Below, one piece after another: positions 23,641 through 35,100 of a stretch of 64,000 bases of DNA; within the stretch, counting starts at the first letter, position 1; each line of letters starts with the position of its first letter. The notes beneath the pieces are model-generated. The model was not told where the DNA came from, did no database searches, and saw nothing but the letters and a program-made list of their open reading frames with translations. The translations under genes and the position numbers were made by a program. Origin of the DNA: Hydractinia symbiolongicarpus (taxonomy: Eukaryota; Cnidaria; Hydrozoa; Anthoathecata; Hydractiniidae); NCBI RefSeq assembly GCF_029227915.1, contig NC_079887.1, positions 23,805,650-23,869,649 on the forward strand. The letters run 5' to 3'.

Positions 23641-25507
23641 TTTCCAAGTTATTTGGCCTCAAAGTTTTAGGTGCACTTTAATGGCTTCATTATATTGTAC
23701 ATTCCTTTGATGTTAATATTTTTTTAACGTTAAAGTTTGGTAAATTAAAGAACGATTTTATGGGCGATGCTTTAGAGATTTTATGAAAAAAAGTTGCAAA
23801 GAATATAATTCACTTTGCAAAAGTCACAGACACACACAACTGGCGTATTTTTATATAGACTAGTCGATAAGGCCCATGGAAAAATCCACTTAGGCAAAAG
23901 GCCATAAAAAAATAAGTTTCTGTAGATGTTTTGCTGACGTAAGCAATACGTATACAAAAAAATGTTCTTATAATCTTACACAAAATGTCAAATGTCAAAT
24001 CTTACACAAAATAAAAAAAGAACAGCTTGCAAGGTGCAAAATATAGTTGATAAAAAGTTACAACAATGACACTCACAACATTGACACACACAACACCAAT
24101 ACTCACAAAACCGACAGTAAGAACACCGACAGTCACAACACGGATAATAACAATGTTAGAAAAAGCGCATCTCAATATTTACATCTTATAAGTGATTATG
24201 TCGAAAACCCTTAGTATTTTATTCTGAAATGTCACAAAGTTGGCCTGCAAGAGTTAGCACAAATCAACAAAAATAAGTTCTTCACATTTTAAGTATTGTC
24301 TTTCCCTTAAAATCTTATACAAAAATATGAAAAAGCCGTAGTTTAGAAAACATTAAATGTAAATCTACAAAAATCATTCATTTCAGTTGCATACCATTCT
24401 CTCCCACAAAAATGTACACAAAATGTAAAAATCAACCAGTTAAGAACACAAAAAATTTTCTTTTTTAGTATGATAATCCGTATTGCACTTAACCAACGAT
24501 TCTGAACCTAAATGTCAAAAAAATCAATAAGGAAAGAATATACTTGAATTAAAAACGATAATTATTTTGGAAACATTGTATACGGTTTGTAAACAAAAGC
24601 TTACACAAAATGTAAAACAGATTGGTTTTTGAGAAACACATCTAAATCAAAAAAAATAATTTCATTCAGTATGTCGTATATTGCCATTACCCATCAATCT
24701 TCCACAAAAAGGTTATGAAACACATCAAAATTTAGAAAAATCAGTCATTTCAGTCCATAGTCATCGCGCATTAGATTGCAAAATCAGAAACAAAACAGAA
24801 ACAAAATAATAAATAACTTAACACACATACTTTAAATTCTATAAAATTCGTTCCACTTCTCATATTGCATGTGCCCCCCCCCCCCCCCCCTTGTAAAGTG
24901 AAAAATTAAAAAATTATAGATGAATTCCAGTGTGACGTCATTTGTGTACTTTTTAAGATGCTAAGATTTGGTGAAGAAAGGTCTTTTACTGTGGATTTCT
25001 TCTAACGGGGACATCGTTGGGGTTATAAACTATTATCGAGTGTAGGTTGATGCCTTCTGATTTATTTGAATTCATTAAGAATGCCTTCATTTGAAGAAAG
25101 AAACTGATAATTACTTTGTTTCACCTAGCACCCCAATCTTTTTCCCTGCCACACAAATGCCAAAGCCGAAAGAGCCTACCACTAAAATATAAACAACAGA
25201 ATTCATCTAGTAATGTAAAATTAATAACATTACAGTTCAACAAACCAAAGTTTTCCGTTTTTTTAGTCAGCCAACAGCTTTATGTACCATTTTAAATTTT
25301 AGGACAATACATTAGTTACGCGCCAGGGCACATGAATTATGCAACAAAACGTAAACAAATATGGCTACATACACGGTAAAATATAAAACTGTGACTTTCC
25401 ATGGGAAATGCAAGTCTGCTTGCTCCACCGACATAAAAACCAAACGTCTAAAAATATCAACGTTCTTACTACTTGTGATTTCAAATCGACTTTGAACTCT
25501 AGCCTTT

Positions 25508-25770
25508 GTTTTCTACTTCTAACTTTACTTTACATCTAGCTTCACTTCTCACCTCACTTTTCTACTTCTTCACTTAGTCTCTTTTCTTTTTAAATATATA
25601 GCTATGCTTTTTTAAACCACTTGTGCCCGTTTTTTCAAGGTAAAGGGATCGTTCTTCTGTGCTTTTTTTGGTGGCCTTTATTTTCTACTTCTAAATTTAC
25701 TTTAATTCTAGCTTCACACGTAGCTCAACTTTCACTTCCAACTTTTCTACTTCTTCACTTGGACTTTTTT
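25508..25770. repeat. Pyrimidine-rich duplication
   Basis: TTCTACTTCTAACTTTACTT...CTAGCTTCAC near 25510 recurs as TTCTACTTCTAAATTTACTT...CTAGCTTCAC near 25683, both followed by TTTTCTACTTCTTCACTT. The offset is about 175 bases. Non-coding. Confidence 0.55.
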
Positions 25771-26803
25771 CATTTTTCATTTGCTATTTTGAACGACTTA
25801 TTTTACTTTTTTCAAGATCTTTTTTTGTGTTTTTTTTTAGTGGCGAGAGGACACCATTTTTCGAAAGTTAGCCGTTAAATTTATTTCAGCCAAGTTGAGT
25901 CGTTTTCATCACGTGATGTAACAAAGTAAACCCGCTAGCAAAATAGACATAATTTTTTCGGCGACTTCAAAGATAATTTCGGCAACATCAAAGGAAAATG
26001 ACACGGAACTGACGTATTATTATAGAGACTAGTCGATAAGGTCCGTGGAAAAATCCACTTAGGCAGGATTACAGAAAAAAACAACCGTCATTTAAATATT
26101 GCTGACATCAGCAGAGACCTGTGAAAACACAAAAAAGAATTTTTGCCTTCATCGTATAGATCTTGAAACGCTGATCAAGAAAATTTATAGGATCATGTAC
26201 TTTTCACAAATGGATGCAGAGATATCAGGGTTTAAAAGTTTGTGTTTGTGGTCCAGAATTTTCACTTCATACTATTGCGTTTTAATTTTCACGAAACAAT
26301 ATAATCTAATGGGTTAACTAACGTTTTACCTGTTAATAACTGGATTAGTAACTGGATTTAACTTTACCGGCACAGAACGGAAAAAAAAAACCATTCACGT
26401 GGAAAAAACTATTTGAGTACGCATGCTCACATGTTTTCCTTTCCTTCGCCAAATATAAACTTGATATGTAAAACAACCTTTAAGTTTATTAAGATGTGAA
26501 ATTTTTAGATTTGTACAACAAGCAAGCAAGCAATATACCACAGCATATTTTATAATTTTGCGCTAATTGACACTATAACGAAATGATTTACAAACAAGAC
26601 TTATTAGTACACATACCTGCTTTTTTTGTAAAAAACCAATGAAATTTGATCTGAGACTGAGTGTTTTTACTTTTGATGCCTTTTTTAGTTTGACATTTTC
26701 TTATTTTGTTCTTTATAGCAACTGCACAAATTAAAACTAAGCCTTATTTTTTTCCTTTGTATTTATATGAGAAAAAACGTGATAAGAAAAATAGTTCTTC
26801 TTC

Positions 26804-27155
26804 AATACTTACACGGATTATGCTTGCATGTCATGATCAAAGGTTTGATCGGTGTAAAACATTCTCTGTTGAGAATGAAAAATAGGAATGTGGCATAACA
26901 AAGATTCAACTATGTTTACACACCATACGGGCAAACTATCTGAGTTCATCACTAACATATTGCCGTAGTAGTGCAGTGGGTTTGTCTGCGACTTCCAGTT
27001 CTAGGTACCGCGGATGTAATTCTGCATATTAGTGATGAGCAAAGTAGTTCTTTAATATGACTAACACGGAATATACTTGCCCGTCATGATCGGGAAACCG
27101 ATCTGTTGAGAATAAAAAATTCGTATGTGCCATGATAAAGATTAAGCTATGTAAG
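26804..27155. repeat. Diverged direct duplication, offset about 240 bp
   Basis: 26804-26920 and 27045-27155 share ACACGGA(A)T, TACTTGCCCGTCATGATC-type, CTGTTGAGAAT(G/A)AAAAAT and ATAA(C/A)AAAGATT(C/A)A segments in the same order. Between them, 26960-27015 reads like a degraded tRNA-related SINE head (AGTGCAGTGGGTT, then TTCTAGGTACC). Confidence 0.45.
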
Positions 27156-27636
27156 AGAATTTGTTGTTGTTTTTGTTTGTGATGCCACTTTATAATAATA
27201 TTCATGTACAATCGCGCCAGTCTAAAAATACTCATACATTCCACATTTATCAGTTGCTCGAGAGAGAACTGCATAAAAATTCACATCCTGAATAATTTTA
27301 ATTATGGTAAATTTCAAAATTAATTCTGAAACTAATGATTCATATTGTGTTCCCTTTTTTAGAAAAATCCAAAACTTTAGTTATTTTAAAATTGTTGTTG
27401 GAATACAAAAGAATGTCTTTAGATTCTTCTGTTTTGCTCTTAGACCACTTAAAGACGAAGGAAAAAAAAACAATTAGGCAAACACGTGTATGAACATATT
27501 GACTTTTGCTACTTATATTTCAAAATAGACATCATAATTATCTACACATTGTCATGTGTTTATTGTTGAGAAGTTTTGAAGTTGCTCACTCAACTAAGAA
27601 AACTCACGCGAGTGGTAGCTTGCTGTTAAAAATGGG

Positions 27637-28383
27637 ATGTTTTTAAAAATAAGAAATATGGAGTTTATAGACGAGCAAGTGGCAACTATATCTTATGACT
27701 CATCCTATCTTAAGCCTTTGAAGATGGCTGACGAATGCTTGTTCAGTGTTGTGTCAACGAAAGTAGACAGTTTTGAAAGAAGAGGACATAGAACCTCAAG
27801 TCTGTTTAGTCTGAAGGATTATGAGAGTTTAAAAGAGGAACAACAGCTGGAAAATAAAGGCCAGTTTACACTGACTCATTATGATCAACCACGTCCAAAA
27901 GAAGCTGTGAATACACAGCCCGGTTATAATCACGATGAAAATAACAACATAAGGAGACCTCGATTATCATTTATTTCCTCCCATTGTGGGAGTAACTTGT
28001 CTTTGGCTTACAGAGGCAAAAATTTTGGTATCGGAAAAACATCACAACAGAATTCATATGAACTGGAGCCTAAAAAACGCATTAATGAAAAAAAGATACG
28101 GCAAGTGATTCAACAAGAGGTTGCCAATTTAAAGAGTATGTATACCAACCAATCGAAAATTTGCCTAGAGCTGACAAGTAATGTCAAAACCCAATTGAAA
28201 ATGTTACAGTATTCCAGACTAAGATTTATCGTTAACGTAACAGCTGGAGAAAATTTAAAACAGGACTTAAGAATGGCAAGTGGGTTCTTTTGGGACTCTA
28301 AACGAGACACCTTCATCAGTGAAGCCTTTGAATTTGAAAAATTGTTTGTTATTGTTAGTGTTTTTGCTGTGTATTTTGAATGA
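27637..28383 (+). CDS. Tctex1-domain dynein light chain, DYNLT5-like, intronless
   Basis: 248 residues in one exon; a second in-frame ATG at 27658 is an alternative start. Residues 1-140 are polar and of unknown structure. YELEPKKRI at about 141-149 is the short lead-in seen before the Tctex1 fold in DYNLT5/TCTEX1D1-type proteins. The Tctex1 domain covers about 150-248: two helices (KKIRQVIQQEV...L and LTSNVKTQLKML), then the strands RLRFIVNVTAG, GFFWDSKRDTFIS and LFVIVSVFAVYFE at the very end, where this family normally stops. Such proteins are accessory light chains of dynein, often linked to cilia or TGF-beta receptor binding. The FWDSKRDTF motif is diagnostic. The absence of introns might reflect retroposition, but the frame is intact. 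Confidence 0.85.
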   Translation: MFLKIRNMEFIDEQVATISYDSSYLKPLKMADECLFSVVSTKVDSFERRGHRTSSLFSLKDYESLKEEQQLENKGQFTLTHYDQPRPKEAVNTQPGYNHDENNNIRRPRLSFISSHCGSNLSLAYRGKNFGIGKTSQQNSYELEPKKRINEKKIRQVIQQEVANLKSMYTNQSKICLELTSNVKTQLKMLQYSRLRFIVNVTAGENLKQDLRMASGFFWDSKRDTFISEAFEFEKLFVIVSVFAVYFE

Positions 28384-31300
28384 CAATTTTTTGTTCACGT
28401 TCGATAATCTAGGTTCCGTAAAACAACTTGCTAATATTATCATGGAGTCATATCTAATTTTATTACCTGGAAGTATTAATGAATCTTACCGGTAGGGAAA
28501 AGACTTATTATTTGGAATTTAATTGGATGGAAAAGTATTGATAACAACTGCTTTCTTTTTTGCTGAAAGCGCTATGTTTTAGAAAGTTGTTTTAGCAACT
28601 ATTCTCAGACTTGATGTAATGTTGGCTTTCATTATGATTATTCTACGCTTATAAAACTGCATGTTAGTTATCAGTTAAGAGAATTTCATAAGTTCCCTGT
28701 GTATGGAGATTTTTAGTATTTATATAGTTTAAGCTTTGTGTCAATATTTTTCTTTTTGAGGCTTCATAAGTGAGCTGAATTTCAAGTGTTTACGTTTGTA
28801 AAGTGTTGTTGTCAGCACTGTAATCTCCCACTCGTGCGCTTTATATATCATTTGTTATGCCAATATTATTCCAATGTTTATTCATTCTTTTGTTTGAAAT
28901 GATCAGGTTAAAAACGTATTAGACATGTTATGGGAATATCTGAAGGAAACATTATTATTATAGGAAGAACGAAAGCTGCAAACAATATTTAGAAAGACCG
29001 TTTAAAGCGTGTATAATGATGGGCTAGTGTTCTCTGAATTTCACTACCTTGTTATCCATTTGACCTTTCCAAATGGCTTTTATAAGTCCTCTTTGATTGG
29101 GTATATACTTGGTTTAGCATGTAATTTAGTGCTGTGATATTTCCTAACTTTGATCGGGGCCTGAAATAAAAAAATAAAAGAATTGGAATTTTTCGGACGG
29201 GAGAATAGTTCGTAAATTTAAAAACGTGCTATCCTGCATGTATGTTGTAAGATGTATGTATTAGTTACATAATTATTGATTACGTTGATGTCTGTTACTA
29301 ATTGGTTACTAAGACGTTGCTAAGGAGATATATGTTTCATGGCGCTAAAATACAGACTAGATTTTAAGGAAATTACAGATCCAACGAAATTACATCATTT
29401 TAGATTTCAATGACGTTATATTGTTCTTTTCCTTACCCTAATCTTCCATAAATGTCACATTCTAACCTTGTGCAAAGTTTAGTGACATGAACATCAATGT
29501 TCCAGGAGAAACATATGTTTTTACCTTTATCGTTAACATAAAACACATTCTTACAAATATGACGCTATTTTCGATCCTGATGTAATTATTTTTAACATGA
29601 AATTATTTTTTCATTCTATCGAGTGAATATGTGTACCAATAATAAAGGGCGTATGGTCAGTAAAACTTGAGAAATTTAAATTAATTGCAAAATTGGAAAT
29701 CACCAATTTTAGGCATATATGACATCTCTGATGCCGATGACGTCATCAAAGTATTGTTTCACTTTGAATCTGTTTGTATTTTGAATTTTTAAAAATTTGG
29801 CAAGTTTTGGGACCTAAGCGTAAGTAGTACCGGATTTATATACCGTGGGCACGTTAAGCCCCACCCCCGCCGTGCTTCACTAGACCAAAAAAGCCCGTTG
29901 TTAGTAGAATTCACTACCATAATTTTTGCTAAATCAAGACTTCCGTATTTGTTAGAGAAACTGATGCATTATGCAGCAAGTACATTAGGCTGAAATTCAA
30001 TTAATCAACATTGAAAAAAAATCTTTTCATTGTATGTTGAAGTGACTTTATAATCTGAAGGGGATTTTAAGAATGGCGGGATTCCAGCACTGATGCATTT
30101 TAATTATACATCTATACAGTGTACAGTATACAGATGCTACGTGCAATTTCGTTTTGTATTTCTGACAATTGATAGGAATAAGGTTATAATGTCCGGGAGA
30201 GCTAGTTATTAGGATGCAATGCTGAACTCGGTAAGCTTTCCGTTATTTTTCTAGGTTCCTCATCCTGTAATAGATACCAGTTGCAAACGAGTACCAAATG
30301 TTAATTATAGCAGATAAACCGTTTAAACGTCTTAAGAAACTAGATTCTTCTTTTTTGAACTTACAGCGGCATTAGGACTTATCCTACATTAAATAGTTCA
30401 ATCCCTATCCTTAAACACGCTATCTATCGTGACGGCAACACGATCATTTTTTCCAAATTTTGGGACCCACATGTGCCCTGATGTAGATTACCCCGTTGTG
30501 TTCGAGCGCTATAGAATGCCATTAAGTAAATTTTAAATGCTTTTTACTTGGTCAAAACTTTTCAACATGCGGGCTGCAAAGTATTGACCATTTTACAATT
30601 TTAGCCATGTTTAAAAATTGACGAAAAACACTTGTTTTATTTCATTCATTTTGTCCACGGCTCTAGTTACTATTTATACGAAATAAACACTAATCAGATC
30701 CTGTAACTTAAGGCTAAAACTAGGGTTTGTAACTAGACCCTATAAAAAGAAATCAGTTTTTAACGAAATGTGCAAGCTATCGAAATAGTATTTTTCGAAT
30801 GCTTTAACCACCTGATGTTGCCCGAACTGTTCCATTGTCCAAACTCGTTAAAAGGGGTGGCGAAAAAAATTATTTTCTTGCAGCCAGAAAAAATTTTAGA
30901 AAAATATGTAAATTTCTAAATCCTAAAATCTAACTGTTATAATAACCAATAAATAACTATATTTTACAACTAAGTATGTATATATCTTCTAGTACCATTT
31001 TTACAGAATTCACAAGGTGTGAAAATTATTAGGTTTTCCATGTTTTTAGCAGCAAAGATCTAAAAAAACATTTTGATTCGAGATAACCATATTTCACGTA
31101 CTATAGTAGTAACAGCATTTTACAACTTTTGTGTAAATTTTCATGTCTTGAGTCCCTTTTCCACAACATACTACGAGCTATGAACGATAAAGTTTGTTGT
31201 GATCAGATGAGGTCAAATTTAATAAATATACAGACCAGAAACGTTCAACAACAAGTCGAACACGGAATATGGTGGCTTCATTTTTAATTACGAATCGTTA

Positions 31301-32129
31301 CTTTTTTATCATTACTCACAAATTTGTTTAGTAAGTTCGGTAAGTTTATTTAGCCACCACCCGTTTGGCAAATGTACAAACTTATCAATTATAAATAATT
31401 CAGCACTCGCAAAGATGTAAACAAAACTGATATTTCTAACAGACTGATTTGATTTCTAATAGACGGTTTATGTTTTGGGTCTAGTTTTGTCATTCTGCAA
31501 AGTGTTGTAGTTGAAAATTCACCGTTTTAAATGTAAAAACATCAAGCTCTCTACTTTTAAGATCAAAACATTCTTAGTCTTCATTCAGGACATTTTTCTT
31601 ATCATGATAGCTGTTTCATGTACAATCAAATAACAATAAGGACTTCTAATGGAGTAAACCAAGTCAGCCGGTCTGGTCGTAAAAATCAACACAGGTATCA
31701 TGAACTTCTATTCAGCAGCCATGCCGCAGCACAGGTCGCCTCTCCTTTCAAAATAGTCATCTTCAAAGTTTCAAAATTTTCAATTGAATTACTAATTTGA
31801 CTGTTATAATAAAGTTAATTGATTTAAATATTAGCGAACTTTTATGTTTTTTAAATTTTTTTTGTAATTAAGAAGCAATTAAAGCTTCATGTAAATACAA
31901 GTCTTAATTACCGTCCGGATGTTTAAAGAAACAATGATTTTTAAACTCCATGTGGTTTCATAACAATTTTCTTTTTTTTGTAAAAAGAATTATTGCATGC
32001 GTTCGTTGAAGATTAGAGAAAAAAACTTTAATCATATCATGTGCATCATTGGAAGAATTTATAACATATACAAATAAATAAAATAAATATATATTATGCC
32101 GAAGTGATTAATTTTTGTTAACAACAGGA
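28384..32129. other. Intergenic, no gene seen
   Basis: Begins with the probable 3' UTR of the Tctex1 gene; AATAAA-type signals occur near 29165-29180. A full TGACGTCA palindrome lies at 29738. The open frame at 31618-31800 has no recognisable character. The promoter of the AKR-like gene must lie before 32130, but no element is identifiable. Confidence 0.45.
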
Positions 32130-35100
32130 ATGAAACTGCTACTCATATCACTGTGCGTGTGTTTGACATATTCACAGCAAGTGTTAGATCTTACATCAAA
32201 ATTGAGCCGCCATGAAGTTGCTATAAATGTTGATATAATAAATAACAGAATAAAATCTAGCAAGGTAGAAATTCCGCGGGTTGGAATACGATTTAAGAAC
32301 GATGATACTGATATATTTATCGAAAAAATGACGAACTTTGCTGTTGGGACTATTGATATTAAAATGATTGAGCTGCCAACAGAGTAAGTCATTTGTTTGT
32401 TTGTTTGCTTGTTTGTTTTTCTGCGCTATTAAAGTTTAAGAACCAGACTAGTGATTAGTATTTAAGGAATTGTTTATTTAAGAAGCATTAATTCGTATTA
32501 ATAACAAGAAAGGTTTTTCCAAATATAGATTACTTGCATCATCCACATAATCTCTATTTTAAAAATACCCTAAGTCTGTCTGTTTGGTGTGTGTCTGTCT
32601 GTCTGCGAAGTTGGGTCGTGTTACAGAAACATTATATAAAGTTATATAAAGGCAGGTGAACCCACAGAGTTATCCAATGCCGCCGAATAGTCTCTTTAAT
32701 AATAGCCATCGTCTGGCCGTCTCTGCGCAAAATAGTAACAACAGTAGCGAGACACATGAAATGCGATAATAAAAGACAGACGAACACGTGAATTTATCCA
32801 CGGACTGCAGACTAGTCTCTTTAATAATAGCTGTCGTTTGTTAGTGTGTTCGCGAAAGGGGCGTCCTGTTGCGGAAACACCAATTGCGATACATAAAGAA
32901 CGGGTGATCTCCTGGATTTTTCCACGGGTTAACGACTACTTTCCTTTAATAATACTCATATCTTTTCAAAATGGTAGCGCATATCTACTTTGTGCTCACG
33001 ATGCACGAGATAGTGATGACTTAAATGTGCACGACAGGCAAACATTTGAGGAACATAATAAAAACGACGGGCGAACCCGTGTACATTTTCAATTTGACTA
33101 ACGACAAGTAACAGTTGTTTCGCTGGTAGTTGGAGGTAAGCGACGTAGGTGGAGCTTACTAAGTTTTCTGGTGCTTATACCTGCCATTTTTCAGGGTATT
33201 TAGCGTTTTCAGATAGCGCACAAGCCAGCATTTTAGTTTAAAATTAATAATATAGACAAATTGAAGCTTGCTTTGTGACAATATGCTATACAAAAAGCGC
33301 TCTTGTTAGCATGTTAGTGTTTTTTATTGTCGAAATTTCTTTTTTCATACTTTAGACATGGCGTCCTATATTCTGTTGTCTGTTTTTTAAATTCTGTTTT
33401 TTATATAAAATAGAAGTCTAGTATCGCTATTCTTTCGCGAAAGATTTAAGAATATTTCAGCTTCAAAATGATAAAAAATAAGACTACAACCATGGACAAA
33501 GTATACTGAAACAAGACAGCTAATTTCGAGCTTCGCCGTCATAAGTGATTACGTGGGTTGTTTCTATAATGGAGTTGCACATTTATTGTCAATGTGTATG
33601 TTTAGGACTTAAGATCTTAGCTTTTTAGTTCTATTCATACTGTTTTTCTTTTGCGACCATTTTCCCGAATTTCAGGACCTTCGTGAGCTGAGACGCGGAT
33701 TTATGTATTATTTGTCCATTTTGGCCAAGTTTGAAACATGACAAAAAAAACTGCCTTTGTTTTGTTAGTTTTGTCACGATTGTGGTTGTGTTGTGGACGA
33801 AAGTAAACATAAGGTCATATAGGTTGTTTTATTCGCCCGCTCCCACCGGTAGGTCTCAGTGTCGCCCACGTGCTCGTCACACTGCTGGTTTGTTTGACCG
33901 CTTTTATCGGGAAAAAGACTAAGAGTGTAGGATTTTCTTGCCTGAAAATGTTAAACACCAAATGTGTTAGCTACTTTATGGAAGTAGTTTTTTGCAAAAT
34001 TCTCCCTTTTTTTGCTTGTTGCTCTCTTACGTGTATTAACTTATTTCAATTGTTCATATTAGATTCCACAAAATCGAGGCAATATTGAGAGGTGTAAAAG
34101 CAGCTGGTCTTAAAAGAGAAGATGTATTTTTGTCTTTTAAGGTAAACTTATTTCTTGTAAAAAAATGATCTGTTCCTATTATCTCTTATTGCAAGAAATT
34201 CTCCCTCATCGCCTTTCATTAACATTTTTATTCCCAGCCACCCACAGCAAGGGTGATCTTGGCTATCATTTCGGAAAGGCCATATCTCCAAATTCAGTGA
34301 CATTTGAACATTCTGGATTGATTTTGAGCGGTTTAAGGTCCGCCTTACCCAAATGCGAAGCTTTGCCGCGCAGGGCGACGAAGCGAAAATAAACAAATTT
34401 CCTGAGTATCAGTATTCATGTAACACCCAACATTATTTTGCCTTATTTTTTGTGTTTGGGGATAAAAAGTAGGAGGATTTATGGATGTCGTTGTAAAACA
34501 AAAGTTGTCTTGTTCTAGACAAACTGTATCTGTTTTTTTTTTCAAAAATGAATTGTTAGATATTATCACAGTGCAAAAAAAGTACCTCAGAGAAGCACGG
34601 AAAGCAACTTTTCGATATAAATTCGGAATTAGACCTTTAAACCCGAAACTAAGGCACCGTTTAAGTCTTCAAGTGGAGTAGATTTTAATGGTGTAATTTT
34701 TATGCCATAAGATTTAAAAACCTACACCTTATAGAGTTCAAAGTCACAACCTAGAAAAATTTGTTCGAAAATTTTTTTATGTTTTCTCAGTTTATTTTTT
34801 ATGACAAAATGACACTATTCCATATACCCAGTTTTCAGAAAATCTTTACTTTTTTATATATTTATTTATATTTATTTTTTTATATATTTATTACCCGGGT
34901 TATGAGATAATAGCCTTACCCTTAACAAGGAATAAAGGTGTTTTTCGTATTCTTAATTGAAGTGTGTTATATGTTTTTCTTTTCTACAAATCTAAGTAAC
35001 ATCAATAGGATTATGGGCAGTGTAACTGGTACGCAAGGAGCAATCTACAATAGAGGCGACATGACCTGCGCCCTGTTTAAAAGAACCTAGTTTATAAGAA

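Larger units (their letters stand above)
23041..27636. other. Repeat-rich intergenic region, no gene seen
   Basis: Holds three members of the 'GACTAGTCGATAAGGCCCGTGG' family (about 23155, 23862 and 26028), a tandem block with CRE-like palindromes (23190-23640), simple ACAC-rich sequence near 24050-24140, a 17-base C run (24874-24890), a pyrimidine-rich duplication (25508-25770) and a diverged 240-bp-spaced duplication (26804-27155). Open frames here fall in repeats. Confidence 0.5.

Noticed and set aside
24874-24890. 17-base C run as a functional element
   Set aside because: Homopolymer of this kind is more likely simple sequence or an assembly-sensitive site.
27029-27274. Minus-strand frame of 81 codons near the Tctex1 gene
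   Set aside because: It runs across the diverged direct duplication and has no domain or splice context.
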